NCBI GenBank assembly: GCA_046595995.1
Contig: JBKJNB010000037.1
Location: forward strand, 94,137-158,136
Direction: 5' to 3'
Length of the DNA stretch: 64,000 nucleotides
From: JAWXBR01 sp046595995
GTDB taxonomy: Bacteria; Bacteroidota; Ignavibacteria; Kapaibacteriales; Kapaibacteriaceae
Numbering within the stretch: the first letter of the stretch is position 1; each line of letters opens with the position of its first letter. Position numbers and translations under genes: made by a program. The notes beneath the pieces are model-generated. The model did no database searches. It was not told the DNA's origin and saw nothing but the letters and a program-made list of their open reading frames with translations. Positions 42,848-52,500 of this stretch are shown in pieces.

Positions 42848-44043
42848 TATTTACTAATAACACCGAGTTCGAGTGCAACATCATGGAACACACTTAGCAG
42901 CGTATCGAGATGATGGTCCTCGTGTGTTGCCATGTAGCTCGTACGCAACATCGAAAGCGTTGGTGGCACACCAGGCGGAACGAATGCGTTTACAAACACA
43001 CCCTTGTCGTAGAGTTTGCGCCAGAAGATCATGGTTAAGTCGACTTCGCCAATAACGACGGGGACAATACCCGTGCGTGATTCGATGACGTTAAGACCCA
43101 TTGCTTTGAAGCCGGCGCGCATCTTATCGGCGTTAGCAATCAGGCGTTCAATGCGCCATGGTTCTTGTTGCAGAATTTCTAGCGAAGTAAGCGCGGCAGC
43201 GACAGATGCTGGCGTAGGCGAGGCGCTGAAGATTAGGGCGGGTGAATGGTGTTTGAGGTAGTTCAGAACGCGCTCCGGACCAGCCACGAAGCCCCCTAGC
43301 GAGGCAAGCGACTTCGAAAACGTGCCCATGGTGAGGTCCGTTCGCTCCACCAGTCCGAAGTGGCTTGCCGTGCCCCTTCCACCAATTCCTACGACACCGG
43401 TTGCATGTGCGTCATCGACCATTACGCGTGCGCCATATTTCTCGGCGGCGTTTAAGAGATTCGGCAGATCGACGAACTCGCCTGAAACGGAGAACACGCC
43501 GTCGGTGACGATGAGCTTACCTGCAGCGGCTGGGATTTTTTTAAGAACACGTTCGAGGTCGTCCATGTCGTTGTGCTTGTAACGTACAAACTCTGCGAAG
43601 CCACCCTTTGCCAACAGGCAGCCGCCAACGATGCACGCGTGATTCTCTTTGTCGGAGATAACGTAGTCACCTTTACCGACAAGTGCTGATATCACACCTA
43701 ATGCTGTTTGATAGCCCGTGCTAAACAGCAGCACTGCTTCAGTACCTAGGTACTCAGCGAGGCGATGTTCGAGCTCGATGTGAAGACTAATTGTGCCCGT
43801 TAGGTAGCGCGACCCCGAGCAGCCAGTTCCGAACTGATCGATGGCCTTTTTCGCCGCGGCTTTCACACGAGGGTCGGCAGTGAGGCCGAGGTAGTTGTTC
43901 GAGCCGGCCATGATGACCTTGCGTCCCTCTATCTGCACGACGGGACCGTCATTCTCCTCGATCGGCCTGAAATACGGGTAGAGTCCCGAAGCCTTTACTT
44001 CGTCGGCCCTGGTAAACTCTAAACACTTCTGAAATAGATCCAC
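42847..44043 (-). CDS. spt: Serine palmitoyltransferase-like alpha-oxoamine synthase
   Basis: 398 residues, PLP-dependent fold type I. The opening EFTRADEVKASGLYPYFRPIEENDGPVVQIEG followed by IMAGSNNYLGLT is the pattern of Bacteroidota serine palmitoyltransferases. PLP lysine is Lys244 in TFSKSLASLGGF; His135 (KENHACIV) stacks on the cofactor and DDAHATG (210-216) binds it. The enzyme condenses serine with a fatty acyl-CoA or acyl-ACP to give 3-ketosphinganine. Related KBL, AONS and HemA enzymes lack the N-terminal YPYFRPI segment. It starts 8 bp after yajQ and is coupled to the SDR gene. Confidence 0.87.
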   Translation of the reverse strand: MDLFQKCLEFTRADEVKASGLYPYFRPIEENDGPVVQIEGRKVIMAGSNNYLGLTADPRVKAAAKKAIDQFGTGCSGSRYLTGTISLHIELEHRLAEYLGTEAVLLFSTGYQTALGVISALVGKGDYVISDKENHACIVGGCLLAKGGFAEFVRYKHNDMDDLERVLKKIPAAAGKLIVTDGVFSVSGEFVDLPNLLNAAEKYGARVMVDDAHATGVVGIGGRGTASHFGLVERTDLTMGTFSKSLASLGGFVAGPERVLNYLKHHSPALIFSASPTPASVAAALTSLEILQQEPWRIERLIANADKMRAGFKAMGLNVIESRTGIVPVVIGEVDLTMIFWRKLYDKGVFVNAFVPPGVPPTLSMLRTSYMATHEDHHLDTLLSVFHDVALELGVISK

Positions 44044-44051
44044 GATGTTCC

Positions 44052-44549
44052 TTAACGCATGTTTTCGACTTGTACGGGAAAGCCAAGTTCGGCCGCCTTT
44101 ACCATGGTGATTGCTGTTTGAAGATCGTCCTTGTCCTTGCCGGTTATGCGCACCTTTTCGTCCATAATCTGTGCGTTCACCTTCAACTTCTTCTCTTTGA
44201 CCAGCGTGGTAATCTTCTTTGCCTCTTCCTTGGACAGGCCGCTCTTGAGTGTGATGTACTGCCGTACAGCCTTGCCACCCATCAGTTCCGGCTTGCTTTC
44301 GGTAAGCGATTCTACGCTGATGCCGCGTTTGATCATCTTTTGGACGATGATTTCCCGCACGGACTCAACAAAGTGCTCTCCGTCCGCCCGCACCTCGATC
44401 TTTTTGTCGGCTTTCGTGATTTCAATCGTGAAGTTCGACCCGCGCAGGTCATACCGATGCTCAGCTTCCTTGCGGGCCTGGTTGAGCGCATTGTCAACCT
44501 CCTGCATATCCACGTCACACACGAAATCGAAGGAAAAGCTCTGTGCCAT
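44052..44549 (-). CDS. yajQ: YajQ family nucleotide-binding protein (DUF520)
   Basis: 165 residues from the ATG at 44549, the family length; longer upstream starts give an unconserved leader. The N-terminus MAQSFSFDFVCDVDMQEVDNALNQ and YDLRGSNFTIEI, then KELLGGK-type KPELMGGKAVRQ and AQIMDEKVRITGKDKDDLQ, are the DUF520 hallmarks of two ferredoxin-like domains. Family members bind nucleotides, and c-di-GMP binding has been shown for one of them. It is 8 bp upstream of spt, so co-transcription with sphingolipid genes is likely though probably incidental. Confidence 0.92.
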   Translation of the reverse strand: MAQSFSFDFVCDVDMQEVDNALNQARKEAEHRYDLRGSNFTIEITKADKKIEVRADGEHFVESVREIIVQKMIKRGISVESLTESKPELMGGKAVRQYITLKSGLSKEEAKKITTLVKEKKLKVNAQIMDEKVRITGKDKDDLQTAITMVKAAELGFPVQVENMR

Positions 44550-44887
44550 AGAGTGTAAAGATAAGGACACATGCCCTTGAACACCCGTCGGTAATTTGGA
44601 ACCGTCGGGTTGGACCTGTAACCTTGTCACACTAGGTCTTGCTGTGACGCCAGCCCAAAACCGGGCAAAGAGCTTTACCGATGGAGAGCGCACCGCGCAA
44701 ACAACCTGTTAGCATTTCAATTCCTGAAGGACTGAATGTATGAGCGGACTTTCTTCGGGATACTTCAAATTCTTTAAAGGGTCGGAAGAAGAGTGATAAA
44801 CTCGTTGATAACCTTATTGACTATTACCTCGCGCAGAAACCTGCGCAGGAGTTCTTTAATCAACTGTATTAGTAGGAGTGTGCGTTG
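44550..44887. other. Intergenic stretch with frame-broken protein-like sequence
   Basis: About 340 bp. The left third is the yajQ upstream region. On the plus strand, 44681-44743 encodes 20 residues (MESAPRKQPVSISIPEG...) whose stop overlaps an ATG at 44740 that opens 18 further residues. A third frame then reads KSDKLVDNLIDYYLAQKPA up to a stop at 44872. Read together, these look like one small gene broken by two frameshifts. Pseudogene or chance cannot be decided from sequence alone. Confidence 0.35.
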
Positions 44888-45613
44888 TTAGAATGACGCC
44901 TTAGCGCCACTGGTACCAAAATCGAGCAGCGACATTTCGACACCATTGCTCGAGGTGGACTTTACAAGTCCCGAGATCGGAACAGCAGGGTGATAGTAGC
45001 CTGTGGATGTAAGCGAGCTTCCAAAGATGTGCATTGTTGTGCTCGCCTTTACTAGACCCTGGAATGTACCCGCAGGCACAGTCATAGCTATGTCCTTGCC
45101 CTCGGGTATGGTCTTCATCGTCCAATGTGCAAGCGCGTCCTTGTAGATGCCTTTGGTAAGGGAGAGTACAACGCCATCAATCTCTGACGGTGCGTCGTTG
45201 TTGTTCCTGGTGCGAGCAGAGATGATGCTGATGTCATCGGGATTGCGCGAAACCATCGCTTGATCGAGTCCAGCAACTTTTAGCTGCGTCCACGATTCGT
45301 TTCCTGCCGTAAGTGAGTACGATTCAAGTACCCACACATCACCATTGTGTCCAATTACGCTGTAAGCAGAAATGGACTTCTGTCCGTCTTTATCCAATAC
45401 GCCGTACCGAACATGCTGCCCCACTTGTAAATGCATGGGGGTTTCGAACGGTATTACTGGCTCTGGGTACGTCGCCGTCTTAGCATTACCGAACGCCGTT
45501 CCTATATCGGATTGATTCTTTGGCTTTGTAGGTGTGCCGCACGAAGCAAGTACAAGTCCGATAGCAAGCACGATTGCAACTGACAGTGTAAGGGGCTTGA
45601 GAGAGTTCTTCAT
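44888..45613 (-). CDS. Hypothetical lipoprotein
   Basis: 241 residues with a type II signal peptide and lipobox LASC (Cys25), so an outer- or inner-membrane-anchored lipoprotein. The mature part has two beta-rich halves (QVGQHVRYGVLDKDGQ and WTMKTIPEGKDIAMTVPAG), no known domain. Not recognised. It starts 9 bp after the reprolysin-like protease gene on the same strand, so it may be an accessory of that exported protein. Confidence 0.75.
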   Translation of the reverse strand: MKNSLKPLTLSVAIVLAIGLVLASCGTPTKPKNQSDIGTAFGNAKTATYPEPVIPFETPMHLQVGQHVRYGVLDKDGQKSISAYSVIGHNGDVWVLESYSLTAGNESWTQLKVAGLDQAMVSRNPDDISIISARTRNNNDAPSEIDGVVLSLTKGIYKDALAHWTMKTIPEGKDIAMTVPAGTFQGLVKASTTMHIFGSSLTSTGYYHPAVPISGLVKSTSSNGVEMSLLDFGTSGAKASF

Positions 45614-45622
45614 GACATTCCT

Positions 45623-48600
45623 TTAACGTGTGACTAATATTAGGCGAGAGACAAGGCGGCCCTGATGCGTGTTCACGCGGACGGCGTAGAGTCCGGTTGC
45701 AAAGGCGCGCATATCAATGGTTACATGGTCTTGCGCAGTTGAGCGAAGGACGCTGCGGCCGCGCAAGTCGAGCACCTCTGAATCAAATTCCGACCCGTCC
45801 GATGAACGTATCCAAATCGCATCGTCGTGGTAGGCTATACTAATAGCTCCGCTTAGTGTTTCCGAATGAACCTCGGTTAGAACCACAATAGCGCTTAGGG
45901 GAACTTCGTAAACGTCGTCACATCCAGCGGATCGCACCCGCAACGTGTCACGCACAACGCCGAGTGCCATGCTTTGTGATGCCGTAAAAGTAACAGAAGA
46001 CGTAATTGCTACTCCGCTGTTCAGTCGTTGTCCGTTCTTAAGCGCAGTTGAGAATGGCGCGGAGACGTCAACAGAATCGATAATGACGAACGGAACGCCG
46101 CCAGTCGTAGACGTCAGTTGGAATGATTTCGAGATCGGTGCAGATGCATCGTTAAAGACGCCGCCGAACACAATGCTGTCAGGTTTGATTAGAGTAACGG
46201 TTTGGCTAATAAAGCGCAACGGTACAATGAACATGCCACTACAGTTTCCGCTTGTGTACGGTACGCGTAACGTATCCACCACTAGGGGCTCTGTAAACGT
46301 AGCACGAATACTGCGGCGTATCGTAGTGGTTGAGCGTGCTTGAACAACAACCGGTCCCTCTGGGAGATTGAGTGTTACTGATACGCCGGCATCGTTCGCA
46401 ATGTTGAATGTGTAGTCGACTGTGTTACTGTCAGCGCATGCAACAAACGGACCAATAACGAGTGGGAGTTGAGATGTGACACGGATACCGTTTCGGCTTC
46501 CCTTTAGCACAGTTGTAAACTCTTTCGCGCAGATACCCTCATAAAATTTCAACGTGTCGGTGAACGACCCTGTTGGAAGATTCACGAGATGAACATCGAA
46601 TGTCTCAGACGCGCCCGGAGCAATCGTAACTGGTAGAGCCTTGTTCATGACGCGTGCGTTCGATTGTGTAATCGTGATTGGCAAACTACCTGTGTTCCTA
46701 AACACAACACGTGCCGAAGCAGTGTCTGCGCATGGCGGAATGGGCGGCAATTGCACTTCGGTGGGTGTTATCGTGGCTACATAATCGCGCATGGCCACAA
46801 AATGCCTGGCTGTATCCTTACAACCGTATAGGTCCGTTACTATGTACCTGATGTCCAACGAATCGTCTACGACAATCAACACACTATTATCGTCAAGAGA
46901 CCTGGGCACGTTGTTAACCGTCCATTGCCATGCATACGGAGGCATACCTTGATTCACCGACGTGGTGAGCATAATGATTTCACCACGACAGGCTATCATC
47001 AGACCACTGATTGTAGCTTCGGGCTTTCGGTTGACGTATACGAAGGCGGTATCCGATGCCTGACACGTTGCTCGACTATCGTTGAGTACCAATACGACCA
47101 TGATCGTGTCCGCCACCAACGGTCGAAACGTGAGCGTTGGCTGGTTTGTGCGAACGGTTTGGCCGTCGTACGTCCATGTATACTGGTAAGCACCGACGCC
47201 GTTCGAAGGAGTTGCTGTAATGCTAACTAGATCTCCCACACAAGCCACAAGCGTGTTCGGTACAGTTACGACAAGCTGCGGTCCGACAGTGACCTTCACC
47301 GTATCCGAATTGATCTTGCCTGCATTGTCCCGTACTTCAAGCACATACGTAATGCTCTTCGCCGGTGTCACGGTTGGCGTAAGTGTGTTTGGATTCGCAA
47401 TGCCTATGAGTGGAGTCCACGCGTAGGTGTACGGACCTGTTCCTCCGGTTACTGAACCGGACAACACAACACTTGCACCATTACAAATTGACGTATCGGG
47501 TCCAGCACGAACTGTCATCGTACCAGGCGCAAGTACACATGAGCGCGCCGCAAGACGCGTTGCCATGTAGTCCGACACACGTGCATGAAACACAAGCTCT
47601 GTACCGAACGGCGTTAGGTGACAATAACTCATGATCGTGCCGAGCTTGGCCTTGGTGCCTGTGTAACACGTGCCTTCTGCCGCAACACACGAATCAATAG
47701 GCGGATTCCATGCACACGAGTGTGTGTGACGCGCACCCACGTTATGTCCAATCTCATGCGCCACGATGTCTGTATCAAACACATATCCAGCCACTGGATA
47801 TGTATACGTGTTGTTGGTGGCGCTAACCGCGTACGCTGTATTGGTGCATAGTGCATCGAGGTAGGCTAAGCCGCCTATTCCATTTACTCCGCTAAGAAGA
47901 CTCACCGCCGCACGATTTACACCGGCACGATTTGCCAGCCAGTATGTGCGCAGTTGCGCTAGAAGGTTTTCGGTTGTTACGCCTGGATACGGATCTGTTG
48001 ACACCCAGAATCCCATCCACGGCGTATTCACCGCAGCAGAAACATCGCGCTGATAGATGGCGGACACAGAAGCAAGCACGGCCTGTGCATACTCTGCACA
48101 CTTGTAAACATCACGAGCATGGTCGATGAAGTACTCTTCATCTCCTTCAATGGCTACGCGAATAATCTTCGTCACCGCCTGTGTTTGCTCTTGCCCCTTA
48201 TCCTTGCCCGTTGCAGGAAAATCGGTATCGAGAGTACTACATTCCCATGGCGTCGGGTGCTGAGCGTATCTATCTTCGTTTACAATGTGTATGCTGTTAG
48301 GGGTCTCGGCCAAGGGGCTTAAGAGGTAACGTTTCATTACACCTGCGCGCTCTAGTGTTATGTAGCCGGTGGCCCATGTACGGAAAATTGCAAGCATCAC
48401 ATGCGACGAAGGCGAACTGCGAACGCCGCCTCTTAGTAGCACTGCGCGAGGCATCGGGACCTGCGTCGTCGCACCAACGGAGAGTTCGTAAAGTGGGGTG
48501 GTCTCGTCAACAACGTGAAAGCGTTCGACGTCGAGTGTCAGTATGTCGCCTTCGGGCATCGTGAGCGTAATCTCTACGCGTTCTCTATCCGCAAGTCTCA

Positions 48601-48778
48601 GTTCGGCATCACGCCATGCAGCCACGTTTAACCCAACGAACGATGCAGGGTGCGACACCGATACGTCCGCTGGTTTACCCGTCGTGGGAAATAGAGAATA
48701 TCGAGTCTGGGCTTGTGCGGCATTAGAGCATTGAACAATGCACAGCGCAACGAGCGTCAGTCGTAGCAAAGGGGTCAT
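45623..48778 (-). CDS. Exported reprolysin-like zinc metalloprotease with PKD repeats and T9SS sorting domain
   Basis: 1051 residues. Signal peptide 1-24. A propeptide-like region (about 25-190) precedes an M12B-type catalytic domain (about 200-420) with zinc motif HEIGHNVGARHTH (His341, His345, His351) and Met-turn IMSYCH. PKD/Ig-like repeats follow (GTGPYTYAWTP, NGVGAYQYTWTYDG), then ASH-like strands, and a C-terminal sorting domain from about residue 975 ending in LVSRLILVTR. It would digest extracellular proteins at the cell surface. It lies 35 bp after the membrane/VOC fusion gene and 9 bp before the lipoprotein gene. Confidence 0.88.
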   Translation of the reverse strand: MTPLLRLTLVALCIVQCSNAAQAQTRYSLFPTTGKPADVSVSHPASFVGLNVAAWRDAELRLADRERVEITLTMPEGDILTLDVERFHVVDETTPLYELSVGATTQVPMPRAVLLRGGVRSSPSSHVMLAIFRTWATGYITLERAGVMKRYLLSPLAETPNSIHIVNEDRYAQHPTPWECSTLDTDFPATGKDKGQEQTQAVTKIIRVAIEGDEEYFIDHARDVYKCAEYAQAVLASVSAIYQRDVSAAVNTPWMGFWVSTDPYPGVTTENLLAQLRTYWLANRAGVNRAAVSLLSGVNGIGGLAYLDALCTNTAYAVSATNNTYTYPVAGYVFDTDIVAHEIGHNVGARHTHSCAWNPPIDSCVAAEGTCYTGTKAKLGTIMSYCHLTPFGTELVFHARVSDYMATRLAARSCVLAPGTMTVRAGPDTSICNGASVVLSGSVTGGTGPYTYAWTPLIGIANPNTLTPTVTPAKSITYVLEVRDNAGKINSDTVKVTVGPQLVVTVPNTLVACVGDLVSITATPSNGVGAYQYTWTYDGQTVRTNQPTLTFRPLVADTIMVVLVLNDSRATCQASDTAFVYVNRKPEATISGLMIACRGEIIMLTTSVNQGMPPYAWQWTVNNVPRSLDDNSVLIVVDDSLDIRYIVTDLYGCKDTARHFVAMRDYVATITPTEVQLPPIPPCADTASARVVFRNTGSLPITITQSNARVMNKALPVTIAPGASETFDVHLVNLPTGSFTDTLKFYEGICAKEFTTVLKGSRNGIRVTSQLPLVIGPFVACADSNTVDYTFNIANDAGVSVTLNLPEGPVVVQARSTTTIRRSIRATFTEPLVVDTLRVPYTSGNCSGMFIVPLRFISQTVTLIKPDSIVFGGVFNDASAPISKSFQLTSTTGGVPFVIIDSVDVSAPFSTALKNGQRLNSGVAITSSVTFTASQSMALGVVRDTLRVRSAGCDDVYEVPLSAIVVLTEVHSETLSGAISIAYHDDAIWIRSSDGSEFDSEVLDLRGRSVLRSTAQDHVTIDMRAFATGLYAVRVNTHQGRLVSRLILVTR

Positions 48779-48813
48779 GCGGCAGTTCTAGAGTTGAACA
48801 GAAGCAAATCTAC

Positions 48814-49533
48814 CTATCGCTTTTTATCGCAGTTGAACATCCAGTTGATGTCGTACTTGTCTGTCAGCATGCCGAAACGCGCGCCCCAGAATGTGTCTTG
48901 AAGAGGCATCGTGACTTTACCACCGTCTGCGAGCTTGTCGAATACGACTGCTTGGTCTGCTTCGTTATCGTGATTAACGCTCAGTGCAACGTTCGTTCCT
49001 GGACGCGTTGTAGACGTACCTACCGCATCAGATGCCATAAAAGACATGCCGTCTGCGACAAATTCTGCATGCATAACTCTGTTAGCATTGGCTGGGTCTG
49101 AGGGCATCGGTGTCTCGCTAAATCGCTGTATCGATTTTACCTCGCCATCGAATGCGTGTTTGTAGAAATGCAGCGCTTCTTCACAAGTACCTGGGAACGA
49201 CAGGTATACACTAAGCTGTGGCATTCGATAGCCTCTAGACGGATCGTGTGTGTAGGTGGGTACGGGCACGAAGATATGAGTCGCAACCGTTTTGTTACGA
49301 TCCTTAAACCAGCCCCATAGCTTGTCTTTTAGTGCCTTGACCCCTGCTTTACCAATAAAGGCCGCAGCGGCGAGAAGGAACAGCTCGGGTATACCAAATG
49401 CTAACAAACCCGACACTGTTGTTTTCCATCCTACCGACCAAGTTGTTAACCACACCAACGGTATGAATACGGGTGTGATAACGCACATCACGAAGCATAC
49501 GAGACCCGCAGTATTTCGCTGACGTCGCGTCAA
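48814..49533 (-). CDS. Transporter-suffix-like membrane domain fused to a VOC (PhnB-type) domain
   Basis: 239 residues in one uninterrupted frame. Residues 1-75 hold two transmembrane helices in the pattern of the short transporter suffix domain (KTTVSGLLAFGIPELFLLAAAAFIGKAG). After a 25-residue linker, residues 104-237 form a vicinal-oxygen-chelate domain of the PhnB/3-demethylubiquinone-like type (VYLSFPGTCEEALHFYKHAFDGEV, FWGARFGMLTDKYDINWMFNC). PhnB-like proteins are normally soluble and stand alone, so a membrane-anchored version is unusual. The Met at 104 could serve as an internal start. It lies 2 bp after the 1575-residue VWA gene and 35 bp before the protease gene. Confidence 0.78.
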   Translation of the reverse strand: MTRRQRNTAGLVCFVMCVITPVFIPLVWLTTWSVGWKTTVSGLLAFGIPELFLLAAAAFIGKAGVKALKDKLWGWFKDRNKTVATHIFVPVPTYTHDPSRGYRMPQLSVYLSFPGTCEEALHFYKHAFDGEVKSIQRFSETPMPSDPANANRVMHAEFVADGMSFMASDAVGTSTTRPGTNVALSVNHDNEADQAVVFDKLADGGKVTMPLQDTFWGARFGMLTDKYDINWMFNCDKKR

Positions 49534-49535
49534 CG

Positions 49536-52500
49536 TTATCGAACGACGACAAAGATTCTAGACTTGACGTAATGTCCAGAGGTCATGCGTAGCGCGTACG
49601 TGCCCGCCGCAAGTGTATGCACTGGCACATCGACCTCGTACTCGGCCGATGCCTGTTCGCCTACTGCCACAGCACTAACGACGTTGCCAATTGCGTCGAT
49701 GATTTCGAACGTAGCAGCGGCTACATATCCAGTTGCGTATCGAATGGTGAGTCTATCGGTTGCCGGGGTCGGATATGGCTGTGCGAGAGCAAACGCGCGA
49801 ACACCTACACTTACGAGACGACTATTACCCGCACACGTTGGCGACACTACTTGTTCGCCTGTTGCAGGCGTAGTTACTACGCACGCGTATTCTGTCGACA
49901 GATTTGCAGTGAGTATGGCAATCGAGTCTGAGTAGAGAAGGGTACGAAACTGGGCTTGAATGATTACCTCTTGTACGAACGGACCAACTGCGTCTATGGT
50001 CAGGTTCACTCGGCCCGCAATCGTGGTGTTCTCAGCCACGATCACTGCCTGCGAATTCACTGGCAACGAACCAACATAAACAAGCATTTCCTTCGGATAT
50101 ACTAAGTCGACGTTGAAGCGTTTAAACCCGCTAAAGAACGGAGCGGCAGGGCGAATGATGACTGGGATAGACACATTCTGTCCGGTAGCGACTGCGCCAA
50201 GCTGACCAAACACGGCACGAAGATCGGTCGTTGTGCCTTCACCCGAGACATTAATCGACAGCCCCGGTATCGATGCGTTCGTGAAGTTGAATGTCGCCAG
50301 GTACACTTGTGCAGCGGACGGAGAGAAACGGACGAAAAGCTCGACGCTATCGGCTGCAGCGATCGGTAATTGTCTCGTCCCGAGAAGTTCAAAGGAATTG
50401 CTTGGATCCGTTTCAACGATGTCGGTAATCAAAAACTGGGTCGTCGCACTTGGATTTTTCACCCAGAACGATTGTACTGCCGTATCACATGTAAGGGTCT
50501 TTGGGAAAGACAAGGGGTCTAGTGCATCTGAAGACTGCCCACTGCCAATAAGCTCAACAGTTGTGTCTGCATACGGGGGCACGGAGCCTGGACCTTCTTT
50601 AGCGTCATGGTAGATGCGCACAAATTCACTGCGTATTCCACTTGCCTGAGGCACAAACTGAACTGGTATGCTCAGCGTACCATTCGGAAGTATCAGCGCT
50701 GGGAACTGCGTGGTAAAAGGAGTTGCCCAAGAGAAGTCAGTTTGCGCTGGACGTACAAACACAATAGTATCGATACGAAGTGTGGTCGTTGGGTCTGTGT
50801 TCCGGATTACGACGTTGCCCGTTTTTGTGGCAACGGACAACACGGGTGTAATCGGCCATGTGTCGCCTGTTGCGGCTATCGCCGGCAAAATGCCAATGCC
50901 CCTTGCCAGCCCCTTAACCAGAGCGTTGACACCACGAACCGTTGCAATTACTTCCGCGCTATGAGGTCCGCGTACCGTCGGTGTAAATCGAATGGGAATG
51001 GCAATCGACTGTGTAGACCTTAAAAGGAATGGCATTGTTGGTAACGTCGTTAGGTCTGCGGTAACGTCGCCACTAACCGCACCTAGTACAATCGATTCTA
51101 CAGTTAGGTCTTGAGTACCAGTGTTTGTGAGATACATCACAGAGTCGTTCATCGTGCGCAGGCGTCTCGAGAACCAATCAACGTCAACTATAGAAATTGC
51201 ACTGTCCTTTTGCGGGAGAATCGTCGTGTCGCGCACGTTTGCCTGAAGTTCAGACGACACTGTTCCGCACTCTGCGGGTAGGTCGTAGAAGAGTGAAGTG
51301 ACGTAGGTGCCTGGTGTTGCCGTAGTAGCGTTGAATGTAATCGTAGGTGAGAAACAATCGTTCGGAGCAAGCACGACTGGACCTTTAGGATTTACATCGA
51401 AGAGCGTGCCTATAGGTTGTATGCGTACCGATACTGTTAGGTCAGCACCAGTTGTGTTGCGAATGATGCACGGACTCGTCGTTGATGTCGATCCAACAAC
51501 AACATCCGACATCTGCACCTTACCAATGACAAATAGACTGCATCCAGAAACACCTTCGCCAATGAGCGTCGGTGCAGCTAGTTTGCCACAGTCGCCTATG
51601 ATATTCAGCGTTGCGGTGCGCACACCTTGCGTAATCGGACGGAAAAGAATGTCGATATCAATGCATTCGTTCGGAGCGAGTATGCGTCCAGCAATTGGCA
51701 CCACGAGCGAGAATTCGCTAGCGTTGGGTCCGGTAACGAGTGCATCTGCAATGCGCGTCGGATAGAGATCGGTGTTGCAGATGCGCTGCGTAAAGGTCGT
51801 CGTTGCCGACGTTCCGACGATCGTTGGTTTTAGTGTGAACGTAGTATTCGCGACGGTTAGAAAAGGTATGCGAACAATGAAGTCTGCGTTGCTTATGTCG
51901 AGTGATGTCGGACCTAGACACTTGCGTGCGATGAACACATCTGTGTTGGTGCTTCGCGCGGTAAGAGAGAGCGGACCCTTCGTGATCGGACCAGTAAAGT
52001 GGTCAACTTCGAACGTGCAGCCCGCGGAGTCTGTTGTTGTTTTTGATGCATACCGATACGACGTCGGAGGTGTGCGTGCGAACACTTCGATTACGTTGCC
52101 GAACTCGTCATACGCAGCGTAGTACGGTCCAGGCGGAAGCGCGGGGCCCAATTCCTGCGGCACGCTCTTTTTGGTGTTGCCGACATTAATGAAGCTCGCG
52201 AAGGAGCCGCCTACGACAACCTGTGTCTGACCTCTGGCCGTTTTAAGTATGCCAATGCTCGTTGCAGTGGCTTCGGCGGCATAGCGAAATGAGCCTTGTC
52301 CGAACCGCACCCACTCGATGACACCCGTCGGTGTGATCTTAGCCAAGAACATGTTCGAGACATCACGAACGCTTCCCGACTGACCGGCAGGCATGCGCAT
52401 TGTGTAGTTGATTGTGCCGCCGGAAAGGGTGGCAGTCGTGCTCTCAAACCATCCTGCTATGTAAACATTTCCCTTATCGTCGGTTACTGCACCGATTACT

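Noticed and set aside
44550..44693. Upstream extension of yajQ to a 213-residue product
   Set aside because: The extra 48 residues are unconserved; the ATG at 44549 gives the standard 165-residue YajQ.
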